Source: Botryosphaeria dothidea
Taxonomy: Eukaryota; Ascomycota; Dothideomycetes; Botryosphaeriales; Botryosphaeriaceae
Reading direction: 5' to 3'
Assembly: GCA_011503125.2 (NCBI GenBank)
Contig: WWBZ02000013.1
Span: forward strand, 62,001-126,000
Length of the DNA: 64,000 nucleotides
Below, one piece after another: positions 1 through 9,900 of this stretch. The notes under the pieces are model-generated. The model saw only the letters and a program-made list of their open reading frames with translations. It had not been told where the DNA came from and made no database searches. A program made the position numbers and the translations under genes. Positions within the stretch are counted from its first letter, which is position 1, and every line of letters starts with the position of its first letter.

Positions 1-480
1 GCGGGAAGGGAGATAGACTCTATAAGGGCTACTAAACGACGTCGTTCCTCCGTAGTATCCCGCTTACGTTTAGATATAATAGACTTACGGAGAGAAAGTA
101 AGCTAGAAAGAACCTATAAGGAAATAGGTAATACGGAAGAATCTTTAGGCCGAAGATCCTTAAGGGGGGGAATAGTATTACGGCGTAGCCTCTATAGGTT
201 AAGGAAGTTAGGAATTAGCCCCGCCGGAATAATAGAAGTCGGGGTTATAAAGATCCGAGGTTACGTGATCTCGCGCTTAACTAGACCTACCCGCTTAGAT
301 TACTAAGGCTACCTAAGTAGGCCCTACCTACTAAGCTATCCTACTTAGTTATAATAGCTCGCTTAGAAGACTACGCGCCCTTAAGCGTAACCCGCCTATT
401 AAGTATATAGATTATATAGAACTCTCCTACGTATATAAACTACGCTCTCTAAATAGCTTTAATCTTCGTAGTTAACTTTA
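1..480 (+). repeat. RIP-saturated sequence, possible 3' end of an LTR element
   Basis: No coding domain was recognised. The stretch is almost free of CpA and TpG, as in RIP-mutated repeats. A purine run of seven G ends near 167 and is followed within about 8 bases by TATTACGGCG, which would be a RIP-altered TGTTACGGCG. That resembles a polypurine tract next to the start of an LTR, much as at the 3' end of Gypsy-3 (24484-24505). If so, 1-172 is the tail of a plus-strand LTR element and about 174-480 its LTR. No second LTR is in the window to confirm this. Confidence 0.3.
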
Positions 481-639
481 ATAATAATTTAGTACTAATT
501 ATTAGTAATAAGGCCTTCGTACGTAGTACTTAGTCTTTAGTCGTCTACTCGTTCCTCGCGTACCTCTTCTTATATCTACTTAAGAAAAACTTCTCGATAG
601 ATTTCTACTCTCTTTAGTATTTAGATTCTTAGAGATAGA

Positions 640-2400
640 GGCCCGCTCGTTACAGCTAGCCTATTCTAGTTCGAAAATTATTACGCTCTAAGATTTAGAT
701 AGAGAAGGACTAAACTTATTAAAGAATTATAGAAGTACGTACCGGTAAACCTAGACGCCTACGTACTATTCTATTAATTCTACTACTAATTATAGTATAT
801 TATTTTACTATTAGGCTAGATTACGCGCCTAAAATTAAGGACCTACTACTAGAACTACGAGACTAGACTAAAGCTATAAATTATTCTCTTAGAGATTATT
901 AGATATAAGCTACTACGAAGAAAATTAATTAATATAAGAAGAATAGTACCTAGATACTTACTAAGCTACCTAATTTAGCTAGAATCTTATTCTATATCTA
1001 GGTCTTTAAGTATAAGGCTAATTTAATTAGAAATCTCGTATCTTATAAGGTAAGACTTTATATTAGAGAAGATAAGTAACGCCCTAAACTTAACTATTTT
1101 AAAACCTTTATATTAGTCGTTAAGCTAGCTATCTTTAAGATTATTATAGCTCTTATTATAATTCTAGATCTTAAATACTACTAATTAGATATCTCTTTAG
1201 TATTTATTAACGGTAAGATCGATAAGAATAATATCTATATAGTACTTCTACCGGGATTTAATAACTAACTAAATAGAACTAATCTCGTTATATATCTCCG
1301 AAAGATACTCTATAGATTAAAATAAGCTCTACGTATCTAGTAGTAGGAGATTACTTAATATCTCGTAACTATCTAATACTACCTACTAAAATTAGATCTC
1401 TATATATTCTAATATACTTAGTATAAGGGAATTATTATTATCTACGTAGATAACTTAATTCTTATTTACTAAAATAAGAATATCGTTAACCTTATAAGAA
1501 GTTAACTATTAGCTAAATACGAACTACGCGATTTAGAACTAATTTATTACTACCTCGGTATAAGAATTATTAGAGATCGCCTAAATAAGATAATATAGAT
1601 TAGTTAAGAGTTCTATATTTAGAGGATACTATCTAGATATTATATAGAGAATTATAAGCTAATATTAATACTAATAGAACTATCTAGAGCTTTATTTATA
1701 CTAAGAGCTAAAGAATAAGCCCTAATTAATCTAATTAATAAATATTAATTCCTTATTAGATTAATTAGATACGCGGCGAATATAATACGAGCTAATATTA
1801 CTTACGTAATCTATAAGCTCTATTAGTTTACTTATAACTTCTTAGAATCTTATCTAAATATAGCCTACTAGATTCTTAGATATTTAAAGAGTAAACTAGA
1901 TTTTTTAATTAAATTCTAAGCCTCTAAAGATAATTAGCTAAATCTCTAGAGATTTAGTAATACTACTTATACTAATAATAAGAAGAATCGGGCTAGTACT
2001 TAAGAATACGTATTTCTAGCTATTAAAGAATCTATCTTATTTAAATTAACTAAGTAAAATAATATAGCTATATTATCTACTAAAGCTAAATACGTAGTAA
2101 TAACCCTCGCTATAAAGGAAGCTCTCTAGATTAAGAATCTTCTTAATAAACTTAGATATTATAGATCTAACTTAGTACTAATCTAAATAAATAGCGATAA
2201 TTAACTAGTAATTAGTCTTACTCGATCTAACCGTAAAAATAATTCTAAGATTAAATATATTAAGACTTAGTATTACTTTATTCGCTAGTAAGTTAAAAAA
2301 AAGAAGATTAAATTAAACTACGTCCTAACTAAGTATATAATTACTAATATACTTACTAAACTATTACCTAAATTAAAGTTTAAACGTTTTATTAATTAAA
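640..2400 (+). pseudogene. Copia-A pol remnant (reverse transcriptase and RNase H)
   Basis: Degenerate Copia-type polyprotein, 3' half only. In order: a 'WVFKYKA..G.L..YK.RL.IRGD' entry block (about 995-1080), a 'LDIS..FINGKIDKNNIYIVLLPGF' block (1185-1262), LYRLK*ALR in place of LYGLKQAP (about 1310-1340), the catalytic YVDD reading YVDN (1443-1454), a KYVV block of RNase H (about 2087-2100) and the usual Copia C-terminal 'TNILTKLLPK.KFKRF' (about 2340-2395). Many in-frame stops are TAA/TAG where the family has Gln or Trp, and one catalytic Asp is now Asn, all as expected from RIP. The 5' half (gag, protease, integrase) is missing or unrecognisable. It cannot encode an active enzyme. Confidence 0.8.
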
Positions 2401-2700
2401 TTAGACTTTATAAGTAATCTAGATTATAAAGTATTAATTCTATATTCTATTATCTTACTCTTATATTACTATCTTTCTTATTTAGTAATTAGTCTAGAAA
2501 TAATTAATCTAGAGAGTATAATAGAAAATAAGCTTAATTACCTTCGTTATCTATTATTAGATAGTATATTAGCTTAGTTATTTATTCTAAGACGTCTTAG
2601 AAATAATACTACGAGCGCCTTAGTAACTAAGTAATTAAATTATTTATTTATTAATTCCGACCGATTAAGCGTAAATTCTATTATTTTTCTAGGAATTTAA
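2401..2700 (+). repeat. 3' flank of Copia-A containing a repeat shared in inverted form with 43.37-43.56 kb
   Basis: The block about 2505-2690 is the reverse complement of about 43370-43560 with C/T and G/A differences only over most of its length; shared landmarks are the CTAAGACGTCTTAG/CAAGACGTCTCAG core and the CGACCGATTAAGCG segment. It directly follows the Copia-A RNase H stop, so it is best read as Copia-A 3' untranslated sequence plus part of its LTR. The LTR edges are not defined, because similarity fades at both ends without a clear TG..CA pair. Confidence 0.55.
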
Positions 2701-3921
2701 CTAGTAGGTCTCTTTCTAGCTTCGTTAAGAATAGGTTTTTTAGATTAAGTCTATACTTTCTAAGTATATTCTTTATAGAGACCGGGAGATCTTTATAAAG
2801 CTAATATTTATTATATAGATAGTAGAGGATCTAAGCGGTTATCTAGTTATAGTAGTACTTATCGTCTTCGGAGAGATTAAAGCGGTAGAGGTAGAACTTA
2901 AAGTAGCTATATTCTATCTTTAGTTAGTAGAAGGCCGAGACTATCTTCCGTAAGTTAGTAGAGGAGTTAAATCTTTATCTAGCTACTAATCTAAACCTCC
3001 GCTTATATAAAGAATCTAAGATAGATTTAAGCTTCTCTCTCTATATTATAAGACTTTTAGCTTTAACTACGCTCTAGTAGTAGCTAATTAAGGTCGGAGT
3101 CTTATTAATAGATATATAGATAGCTTTCTTTATAAGTATATCTACCTCCTTATTTTTCTATATACTAATATATTCTAGATACTATTCTAGGGTAACTATA
3201 TTTCTTCGGGTAATTAACTTCTTTACTAGTATAATAGCTATAAGTTAGCGGGCCTACTCTAGTATATTTAAAGATATTAATAGCCGTTTAATAGCTGCCT
3301 AATTATCTACGTAGATCCGAATATCTTTATCGATAAACCTTCTATCTATAGCGAGTTTTAGAGCTTAGATTAGTCTTTCTATTTTACCGTTATAGACTAA
3401 ACTCTTTATACTAAGGTTTTTTAAGACTATAGTAGAGAATTTTACTCTTAACTAGCTATAGTCGTATATAGCTACTTCTATTCTAACGTTTTCTTCTTTA
3501 AATAGTATTAAAGCGTCTAAGTAGATTACTATACGGTTATCTAAAGAGTCTTTCTAGTTCTAGATATAAGTAGCTCCGGTAGTAGCCTTATTTTAGATAG
3601 AGATTCTAGTAGTATAGAGAAGGCGGTCCGCCTAAGATAGAAAGAGAAAAGAGTTAACTACTTTAAGATTAGCTAGCTACTTCTCTCGTAGCTATTTAAT
3701 CCGTTCTAGCTATATCGTTACTCTATCTTTTCTTCTTCCTAGGTTAATCTTCTCTAGTTTAGTTCGGATAGAATAGTCTTCTTCGATTAGGTTTATCCGA
3801 AAGGCGTATTTCCTTATATTAGTATCTAGGCGGATCTCTACCGGTAGAATTCTACTCTCGATTTCTATTAGAATAGTTAGTATAGTTCTAAATACTCCTA
3901 GAATCTTACGGAGAGCTAGGT
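2700..3921 (-). pseudogene. LINE-A1, 3' part: RNase H domain and 3' end
   Basis: Minus-strand remnant of a Tad-like non-LTR retrotransposon. The reverse complement reads an RNase H domain: YNGKIER (about 3380-3400; family YNGELEG), RIYVDN*AAIK (about 3270-3310) and the C-terminal 'LE*Y.EYISI*KNKEVD.L.KKA' (about 3130-3200), which corresponds to 'EW.PGH..I.GNE.AD..AK.A' with Trp codons turned to stops. It aligns by eye with 26.4-27.16 kb of the second copy. The element stops abruptly at the 15-bp duplication 3922-3936 and resumes at 14376, so LINE-B inserted here. Confidence 0.75.
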
Positions 3922-3936
3922 TCTAAAGTATTTATA
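3922..3936. repeat. Target-site duplication of LINE-B (left copy)
   Basis: TCTAAAGTATTTATA occurs here and at 14361-14375 at the two edges of LINE-B. LINE-A1 sequence homologous to about 27.15 kb is continuous across the two copies once 3937-14375 is removed. A 15-bp duplication is typical of target-primed reverse transcription. Confidence 0.85.
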
Positions 3937-4010
3937 GATAGATAGATAGATAAATTTATTTCTTCCCGATATAGCTTCCTTACGGGTCTATACGGGGCTA
4001 GCTATCTATT
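3937..4010 (-). repeat. LINE-B 3' end with (TATC)n tail, shared with the SINE family
   Basis: Read on the minus strand, the last 75 or so bases run from TAGATAGCTAGCCCC through TATAGACCC and GGAAGCTA to AAATTTATCTATCTATC. SINE-1, SINE-2 and SINE-3 end with the same order of blocks (TAGATAGCTA.., TATAGACCC, GGGGAGCTAAAT, AAATTTATCTATCTATC). Shared 3' ends mark LINE/SINE pairs in which the LINE reverse transcriptase recognises both RNAs. Confidence 0.7.
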
Positions 4011-4599
4011 ATTATTTTACACGAGGGGGAAAACCTTTTTGCCTAGTAAAACCCCTCCTCTCTCTCTAGGTATACTATCCTATACTAGTTCTATTTTTCC
4101 TTCTTACCGGTAGCGGCTACTATAGTAGCCCTATATTTACCTACTAGACCTATTCCTTTAGTCCTTATCCTCGTAATTATCCGGGTCCTAGTAGTCCTAG
4201 TAGTTCTAGTAGTTCTCCTAGTTCCTCTTTCTAGTTACCCTTCTAGATTAGTTCTCTTACTAGACTAAATTACTTAAGTAGCTCTAGGCGTAAGAACTAG
4301 TCTATCGCTACTTTAATTCCCTTCTTCGTTAAGAGGAGGGAATAGTAGTCCGTAGTTCCTACCTTTTAGAGTATCTATACTCTACTCTATTAGAAGTCGG
4401 GGTAGAAGAGGAGGATATACTTTAGAGTTTATCTATACTAGCCGTATAGATAGGCAGGGCTAAGGTGCCCTAGCACCTTACGCCTAGAGAGAAAGTTCTC
4501 TAGTCTAATATACTCTATACGTAGTAGAGTAGCGAGTATACTCTATAGCTTAGGTAGTTCGCTATAGATTTATCTAATTTTTAGGTTCTACTATGTACT

Positions 4600-6139
4600 T
4601 TAGGCTACTAGCTTGCCTTACCTTCCTTAGCTAGTAAACTTTATCTATCTCTCCTTCTACTTATTCCTATATACTATACGTAGTCTTATTCGCTCTAGGA
4701 GGCTCTAGTAGGTAGGGGGGTAGTAGTAAAAGAGGGAGTTTGCCTTTTTCCTAAGTAGGAATCTCCTAGCTAGGCTAGCGGTACCTCTAGTACTTAGAGT
4801 AGCCCTAGCTATCTATTTAATACTCTAGTAAGTTTTCTCTACTACTACTATAACTAGGCTATCTCTAGCTCTAATAGTTTAGGCTAGTACTAGTTTATCT
4901 AGGTATAATAAGAGTAGGGAAATCCCCGTCTTATACTCTAAGGTTTATATATTAGTTAACTTATACGCTCCTAAGATAGTACGTAGGCACTAGTTTTAGA
5001 TCTTCTATAGTGGCTAGATAGCTATTTTCCTCTACCCTAGGGTCCCCTCTAGGGTATACTATACTCTATAGCTATAAGTAAGAGCTAGCCTTACTACGGC
5101 CGTATAGATATAGCGGGCTTTAGTAAATAAGGCTCCCTAGATAGATGCTGCGAGTCGGGAGAGAGATATATACTATTTAATTACCTTAGCTCCTATTTTC
5201 CTAATATAGGGTTCCTATCTAAGCTTGTTATCTACGTAGATTCCTAGGATCTTTATCGTAGGCTCTAGGTATCTAGTAAATCTAGAGATGCGGATATCTA
5301 CTACTATATTAAATCTCCTCGGCTTTCTTATAAAGTAGATAAGGTAGTACTTATCTAGCGAGAACGCTAACCCGTAGGTAGCTGCCTAGTACTCGTAAAC
5401 TTAGTATACTTCCTCTAGTATCCTATAGTTTTATTCTATAGATCTACTAAAGGCTAGAATATTAGTATCGTCGACGAATCTAAGGGGGAAGGTATTATTC
5501 CTACGTAGCTATATAAGTAGATTAGAGATAAAGAATAGGTAGAGGATTAAGGATAGGGAGGATCTCTAGGGAATCCCGGTTAAGGTCTAGATTAGCGGGC
5601 TAGTAAAGTCCCTAAAAGATAGCTAAGTAGTCCGGTCCTATAAAAAGGAGTACGTAAATCTTTCTACCTATTTAGGGAGCCTCGCTATCCTTATATTATA
5701 GAGGAGTCTCTTATAGAATATATAATCGTATGCCTCTAAGATGTCTAGGCTAAGGACTAAGGCTACTAGCCCCGGATCTTACGCCTAGATAGTATAGATC
5801 TATTCCGTAAGTAGGTTAAGAGCTGCTACTACTAACCTATTTCTTCTAGCTTCTATCTATATATTAGAAAGTAGTTTATAGACTTTAGTCGCCTAGGAGA
5901 TCCGATCTACTATAATCCTCTTAAGTAGCTTTCCTAGCGTATTAAGTAAAGTAATTAGTCTAAATAACTTAGCTTTAGTATAGTTATCCCTTTATAGTTT
6001 CCTTAGAACTACGGTAATAGAGCTTTTAAACTACCTAGGGTAGTATCTAAGTGCGAGGCATCCCTAGAAGAGCCTAGTAAGGGGTCCCCTTAGTATCTTA
6101 GCGTATTATTTTAGGAACCTATTAATAATCTTATCTAGG
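4600..6139 (-). pseudogene. LINE-B reverse transcriptase, C-terminal half
   Basis: The reverse complement contains the catalytic motif LRFVDDTNILAF (about 5450-5485; family 'FADDTN'), followed downstream by a post-RT block 'LTKARYIYTAVVRLALTYSYRVWYT' (about 5050-5130) that resembles the conserved '..VYKAVVRPVLTYGAE.W' region of Jockey/Tad-type LINEs. Both catalytic Asp residues survive, but stops are frequent. It is separated from its N-terminal half (from 12181 on) by Gypsy-1. The 4010-4600 stretch is read as the LINE-B 3' untranslated region; no domain was seen there. Confidence 0.75.
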
Positions 6140-6144
6140 CCTAG
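6140..6144. repeat. Target-site duplication CCTAG of Gypsy-1 (second copy 12176-12180)
   Basis: CCTAG lies immediately outside both LTRs (6140-6144 and 12176-12180). Five base pairs is the usual duplication length for Gypsy integrases. It defines the insertion into LINE-B exactly. Confidence 0.95.
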
Positions 6145-6328
6145 TGTTAGGGCTTAACCTTAGGATGATCGCTGAAAGGTATATTGCGCTATATACGTTA
6201 AGCTAGACTTAAGGAGAAAGAGAAGAAGTCGTAGAAGAAAGAGGAAAGTTATATACAAGAAAGGCTTGGCGTCACGTGATCTGCCGATGATCCTCTGAGG
6301 CTTGATCCTGAGGCTTCAGACTCTAACA
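6145..6328 (-). repeat. Gypsy-1 3' LTR (184 bp)
   Basis: On the plus strand it starts TGTTAGGGC and ends CTCTAACA, and matches 11992-12175 with scattered differences, many of them T for C in CpA context (TGTTAG against TGTCAG). It contains CACGTG within GTCACGTGAT and a TATATA box on the minus strand, as does the other LTR. Confidence 0.95.
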
Positions 6329-6350
6329 TCACCCCCCCCCTCCTCCTCCC
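6329..6350 (-). other. Gypsy-1 polypurine tract
   Basis: On the coding (minus) strand this is an almost pure purine run, GGGAGGAGGA followed by a run of G and TGA, abutting the 3' LTR. This is where plus-strand DNA synthesis is primed in LTR elements. Gypsy-2 has the same tract at 34968-34987. Confidence 0.85.
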
Positions 6351-6400
6351 GGTTCGAGAGGTTACGGGTTCGAATCCGGGTGGGGACTGTTGCTTTTTGA
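6351..6400 (+). other. tRNA T-arm-like sequence (B-box motif) beside the Gypsy-1 polypurine tract
   Basis: GGTTCGAATCC at 6367-6377 is a perfect match to the B-box/T-loop consensus of tRNA genes, followed by GGGTGGGGACTG and a T-rich stretch. No A-box or complete cloverleaf is visible upstream, and the T-stem has mismatches, so this is not a working tRNA gene. The same sequence is kept in Gypsy-2 (about 34990-35030), so it belongs to the element. Confidence 0.5.
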
Positions 6401-6409
6401 CCTTTCCCT

Positions 6410-6410
<1 letters not shown>

Positions 6411-6442
<32 letters not shown>

Positions 6443-6550
6443 ACCCTTCCTGCCCTGCCTGCCCTGCTTGCCCTGCTTGCCCTGTTTGCCTTGCTTATCC
6501 TGCTTGCCCTGCTTGCCCCACTTGCCCTGTTTGCCTTGCTTGCTTGTCGG
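6411..6550 (+). repeat. 31-base poly(T) plus TGCCC/TGCTT minisatellite in the Gypsy-1 3' untranslated region
   Basis: A run of 31 T (6411-6441) is followed by about 10 imperfect copies of a short unit around CTTGCCCTG (6447-6547). Gypsy-2 has the same minisatellite (about 35060-35160) but only five T at the matching place, so the homopolymer expanded in this copy or shrank in the other. On the coding strand it is a poly(A) followed by purine-rich repeats; the apparent Lys/Gln/Gly-rich reading frame is a by-product. Confidence 0.8.
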
Positions 6551-6930
6551 TCGCGTTTTTAGTGGGTGTGGGTATATAGGTTGAAAAAGCGAACCCTGAA
6601 CCATTAAACGGCTACATGGTGTAGTTGGAAACTTGGCTGACCGACAGCAGGTGCGGTAATACGTGCCTTGGGGTGGCGACATCCCTCAGTTAATTGGCTC
6701 CTATGAGCTTGTCGACTGGCTGTCGAATTGAGGGCCTGCCTGTTGGCAGGGAGAGGGTTGTCCGGCACGGGACTAGGTCCTGTGGTCTGTAATGCCCACA
6801 CCAGGTGACCGCTTGTGCCTCGCTCGCCCTCGGGGCGGGTGGTGCAGTGCTCATCTGGTGTGTGCAGGCTCGGCTCCGGCCGGGCTAAACCGCTTAACCT
6901 TTTGTCCACCTATAGTCTCCGCTCGGTTCC

Positions 6931-9900
6931 CTAGAGCTCTTGTCGGTCCTTCTGTTTTAGGTACGTGTCCAGCGCTGCTGTGTCCTGTAGTGCTGATGCC
7001 GGTTCCCATGTTGGCCTTGCATACCCTTCCCATTTGACTTGATACTGGAGTTGGCGGCTCCTTTGTCCTGGTTTCCTTGCCATTCGTTCATCTAGGATTC
7101 CCTCCACCCTCCATTCGTCTTAACCATCTACCTGAACCGGTGGTGGTTGATAGTCGTCCTGTACTTGGCTTGGCAAAGGGTCTGTTCCCGCTGGCCGGAG
7201 TAGGTCCACGTTAAAGACGTTGTGCACCGCTCCGGGGATATCCAACTTGTAGCTGTAGGATCCAACTACCTCGATGACGGTGAACTTAGCTGCCTTATTA
7301 TCGAGCTTCTTGCTTGGTCTATCCGTCCTTAGGTTCTTTAGGTGTAGCCAGACCTTATCACCTACCTTGTACGCAGGGGATGGGTTCCTTTGCCGGTTAG
7401 CCTGCCGTTCCTGTTCCTACTGTGCATCCGCCATTGCCATTTGTGCCCAGTCCGTTACCTCTTTGATCTTTGCCACGATTGCATCGGCCCTTGCTACTAG
7501 GGAGTCCCTTTAGAGGTCACTAGGTTGGATATCTTCGGATAGCTCTAGAGGCTCGAGATGGTACCCGTGGGAAAGAAAGAACGGGCTTGCCTGCGTCGTA
7601 GTTGAGGTTCTTCCGTTGAGGGCCAACTGGACTACCGGTAACCGGTCCGCCCAGTCTTGTTGATAGTGCTCTACGAACAGCGCGAGCTTCCTTTCCACTT
7701 CAGTGTTCATCCTTTCCGTTGATCCGTCCGTTTGAGGGTGGTAGGCCGTTGAGATGCGCCTCTTAATCTTAAGTAGTTAACAGATACGTTGCCAGAGAAG
7801 GCTAACGAACTGCGTTCCCCTATCAGATACTATTGCTGTTGGGACTCCGTGGTTCCGGTAGAAGCATGCAATAAAGAGCCTTGCAATGGTTTCCGTCTCA
7901 GTGTTCGGGCAGGCCTCAAGGATCACTCCTTTCCCTAGCCTATCAGTGATTACCATAAGCATCTCGCATCCGTTGCTCAATGGTAGGGGCCCAACAAAGT
8001 CAATAGAGATCTCTCTCCATTGACGACTTGGTACTGGTAACGGTTTGAGTAACCCTTGCTTCCGATCCCTCCAGACCTTAGTCCTTCCACAGACGTCACA
8101 GTTCCTACAAAACCTCCGGATATCGTTAACGAATCCTGGCCAGAAGAAGTGCCTTGCTACGAGGGAGGTAGTTTGAACGCGTCCGGGGTGTGCCGAGAGG
8201 GGAGAGTCATGCATCTCTTGGATGATCCTTGTTCGTAGTGGCTCGGAGTCCGGTACCCATCTCCTTTCCCTAAAGAGGAGGTTTCCTTGATGGTCTAGTG
8301 AACACTCCGCGATCGAGATCTTAAACTTAGTTGCAAACTCTGGTGGGAAGGTCCTTTCTCTTCGTTGTACTGCTTCCCGGAGTTGCCTTAACACTTAGTC
8401 CTGCTGGAGTGCCTCTTGCCATTGATCCTCTAGGAAAGGGGGTTCTCGTGCTTGTTGTCCTGGTCGTGCTTGTCGAGGTTTGATTGCCATAGCTTCTTCA
8501 GATAGAAGTGAATCTTCATTACTCCATTCTTGTTCTTCAGGGTCCTCTGGTGATCCAGTATTAAGGACTAATCCATGGGGCATTGACTGGAGTAATTGAG
8601 CCGTTCTTTATTCAAGTCTCTCGTCCATATCCGTTGTAGGCAAGTCTTGGTCCCTTCTTGTCAATGCGTCGGCCAGTCCGTTAGTTCTTCCTGGGGTATA
8701 TTCGATAATAAAGGAAAAGCGGCTAAGTTCCCTCCACCATCGAATCTGCCTCTCGGAAAGTCTCCTCGCCGTAGTAAAGTACTCTAGATTCTTGTGGTCG
8801 GTGAGGATCTTGAACTGGTGCAGTCCCCTTAGCTCGGCATCCCACTGGCGTAGGCACTTGACTACTGCGAGTAGTTCCTTGTCGTAGATCGGGTAGTTGC
8901 ATTCCGCGGGTAGGTTCTTCTTCGAAAAGAACGCTACGGGACGTAGGAAACCGTCGTTATCGTACTGTTGAAGCACTCCTCCTATACAGTATCCTGAGGA
9001 GTCCGTGGCGAGGATCGTCTCCCTCTCCGGGTCGAATTGCATAAGGACCGGTGCCGTGATGAAAGCCTTTTTCAATTTTCCAAACGCGAGCTCGGTTTCC
9101 TGGTTCCACTGGAAGGGTACGTTCTTCCTCGTAAGTAATACTAGAGGGGCTACTAGGTTAGAAAAGCCCTTAATAAAACGCCGATAGAAGTTCGCAAAAC
9201 CGAGGAAACCGAGTACTCCTTTTGCCGTGGTTGGAGCATTCTACTCTTGAATTGCCTTGGTCTTTTCCGGGTCCATGCGGATGCCTTTGCCTGCTTCGAT
9301 AATATACCCTAGATACTTAGTCGACTGGACTTCGAATTCACATTTCTTTAGGTCAAGTTGTAGACCTGCAGCATCCAGTTTCTCTAAGACCTTATTGACC
9401 TTTTCCCGGTGCGCTCGGCGGGATCCATCCGTAAAGATTAAGATGTCATCCACGTACGCGGAGACAAAGTCATCGAGGAAGTCCTTTAGGGTCCAATTGA
9501 TATACCGTTGGAAGGTGCTTGGGGCGTTTGCCAGTCCAAAGGGCGTCACCAGCCATTCGAAGAGTCCGAATCGAGTCCGGAATGCCGTTAACCATTCGCT
9601 CCCTTCGGCAATTCGTATCCGGTGGAAGGCAGCAGTCACATCCAGCTTTGTGAACCATCTCGCCTTACTAATTCTATTAAGAGTCTCTTGGATAAGTGGC
9701 AAGGGGTAGCGGTCCTTTCTCGTAATCCGGTTGAGTGCCCGATAGTCGCAGCAGAAGCGTAGACCTCCGCCTGGTTTCTTGACAAATAGTACGGGAGCAG
9801 CGGCCGGGGAATTGCTTACCCGGATAAACCCCTTGTCGAGTAGTTCGTTAAGAGTCTTCCTAAGTACTAGAAGCTCGTCACGGGACATGTTATATAGGGG

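Noticed and set aside
3937..4560. An inverted fourth SINE copy
   Set aside because: Only the last 70 or so bases resemble the SINE. No A/B-box head was found, and the duplication partners with 14361-14375, so the tail belongs to LINE-B.
6340..6400. A tRNA gene
   Set aside because: Only T-loop-like sequence is present; there is no A-box, no acceptor pairing, and the T-stem has mismatches.
6362..6682. Minus-strand frame with a Gly-Lys-Gln repeat and poly-Lys
   Set aside because: It is the T-run and minisatellite of the Gypsy-1 3' untranslated region read in one frame. Gypsy-2 has a similar frame with a different length. No sign of coding.
9257..9709. 150-aa plus-strand frame
   Set aside because: Antisense to the conserved Gypsy-1 RT; a shadow frame.
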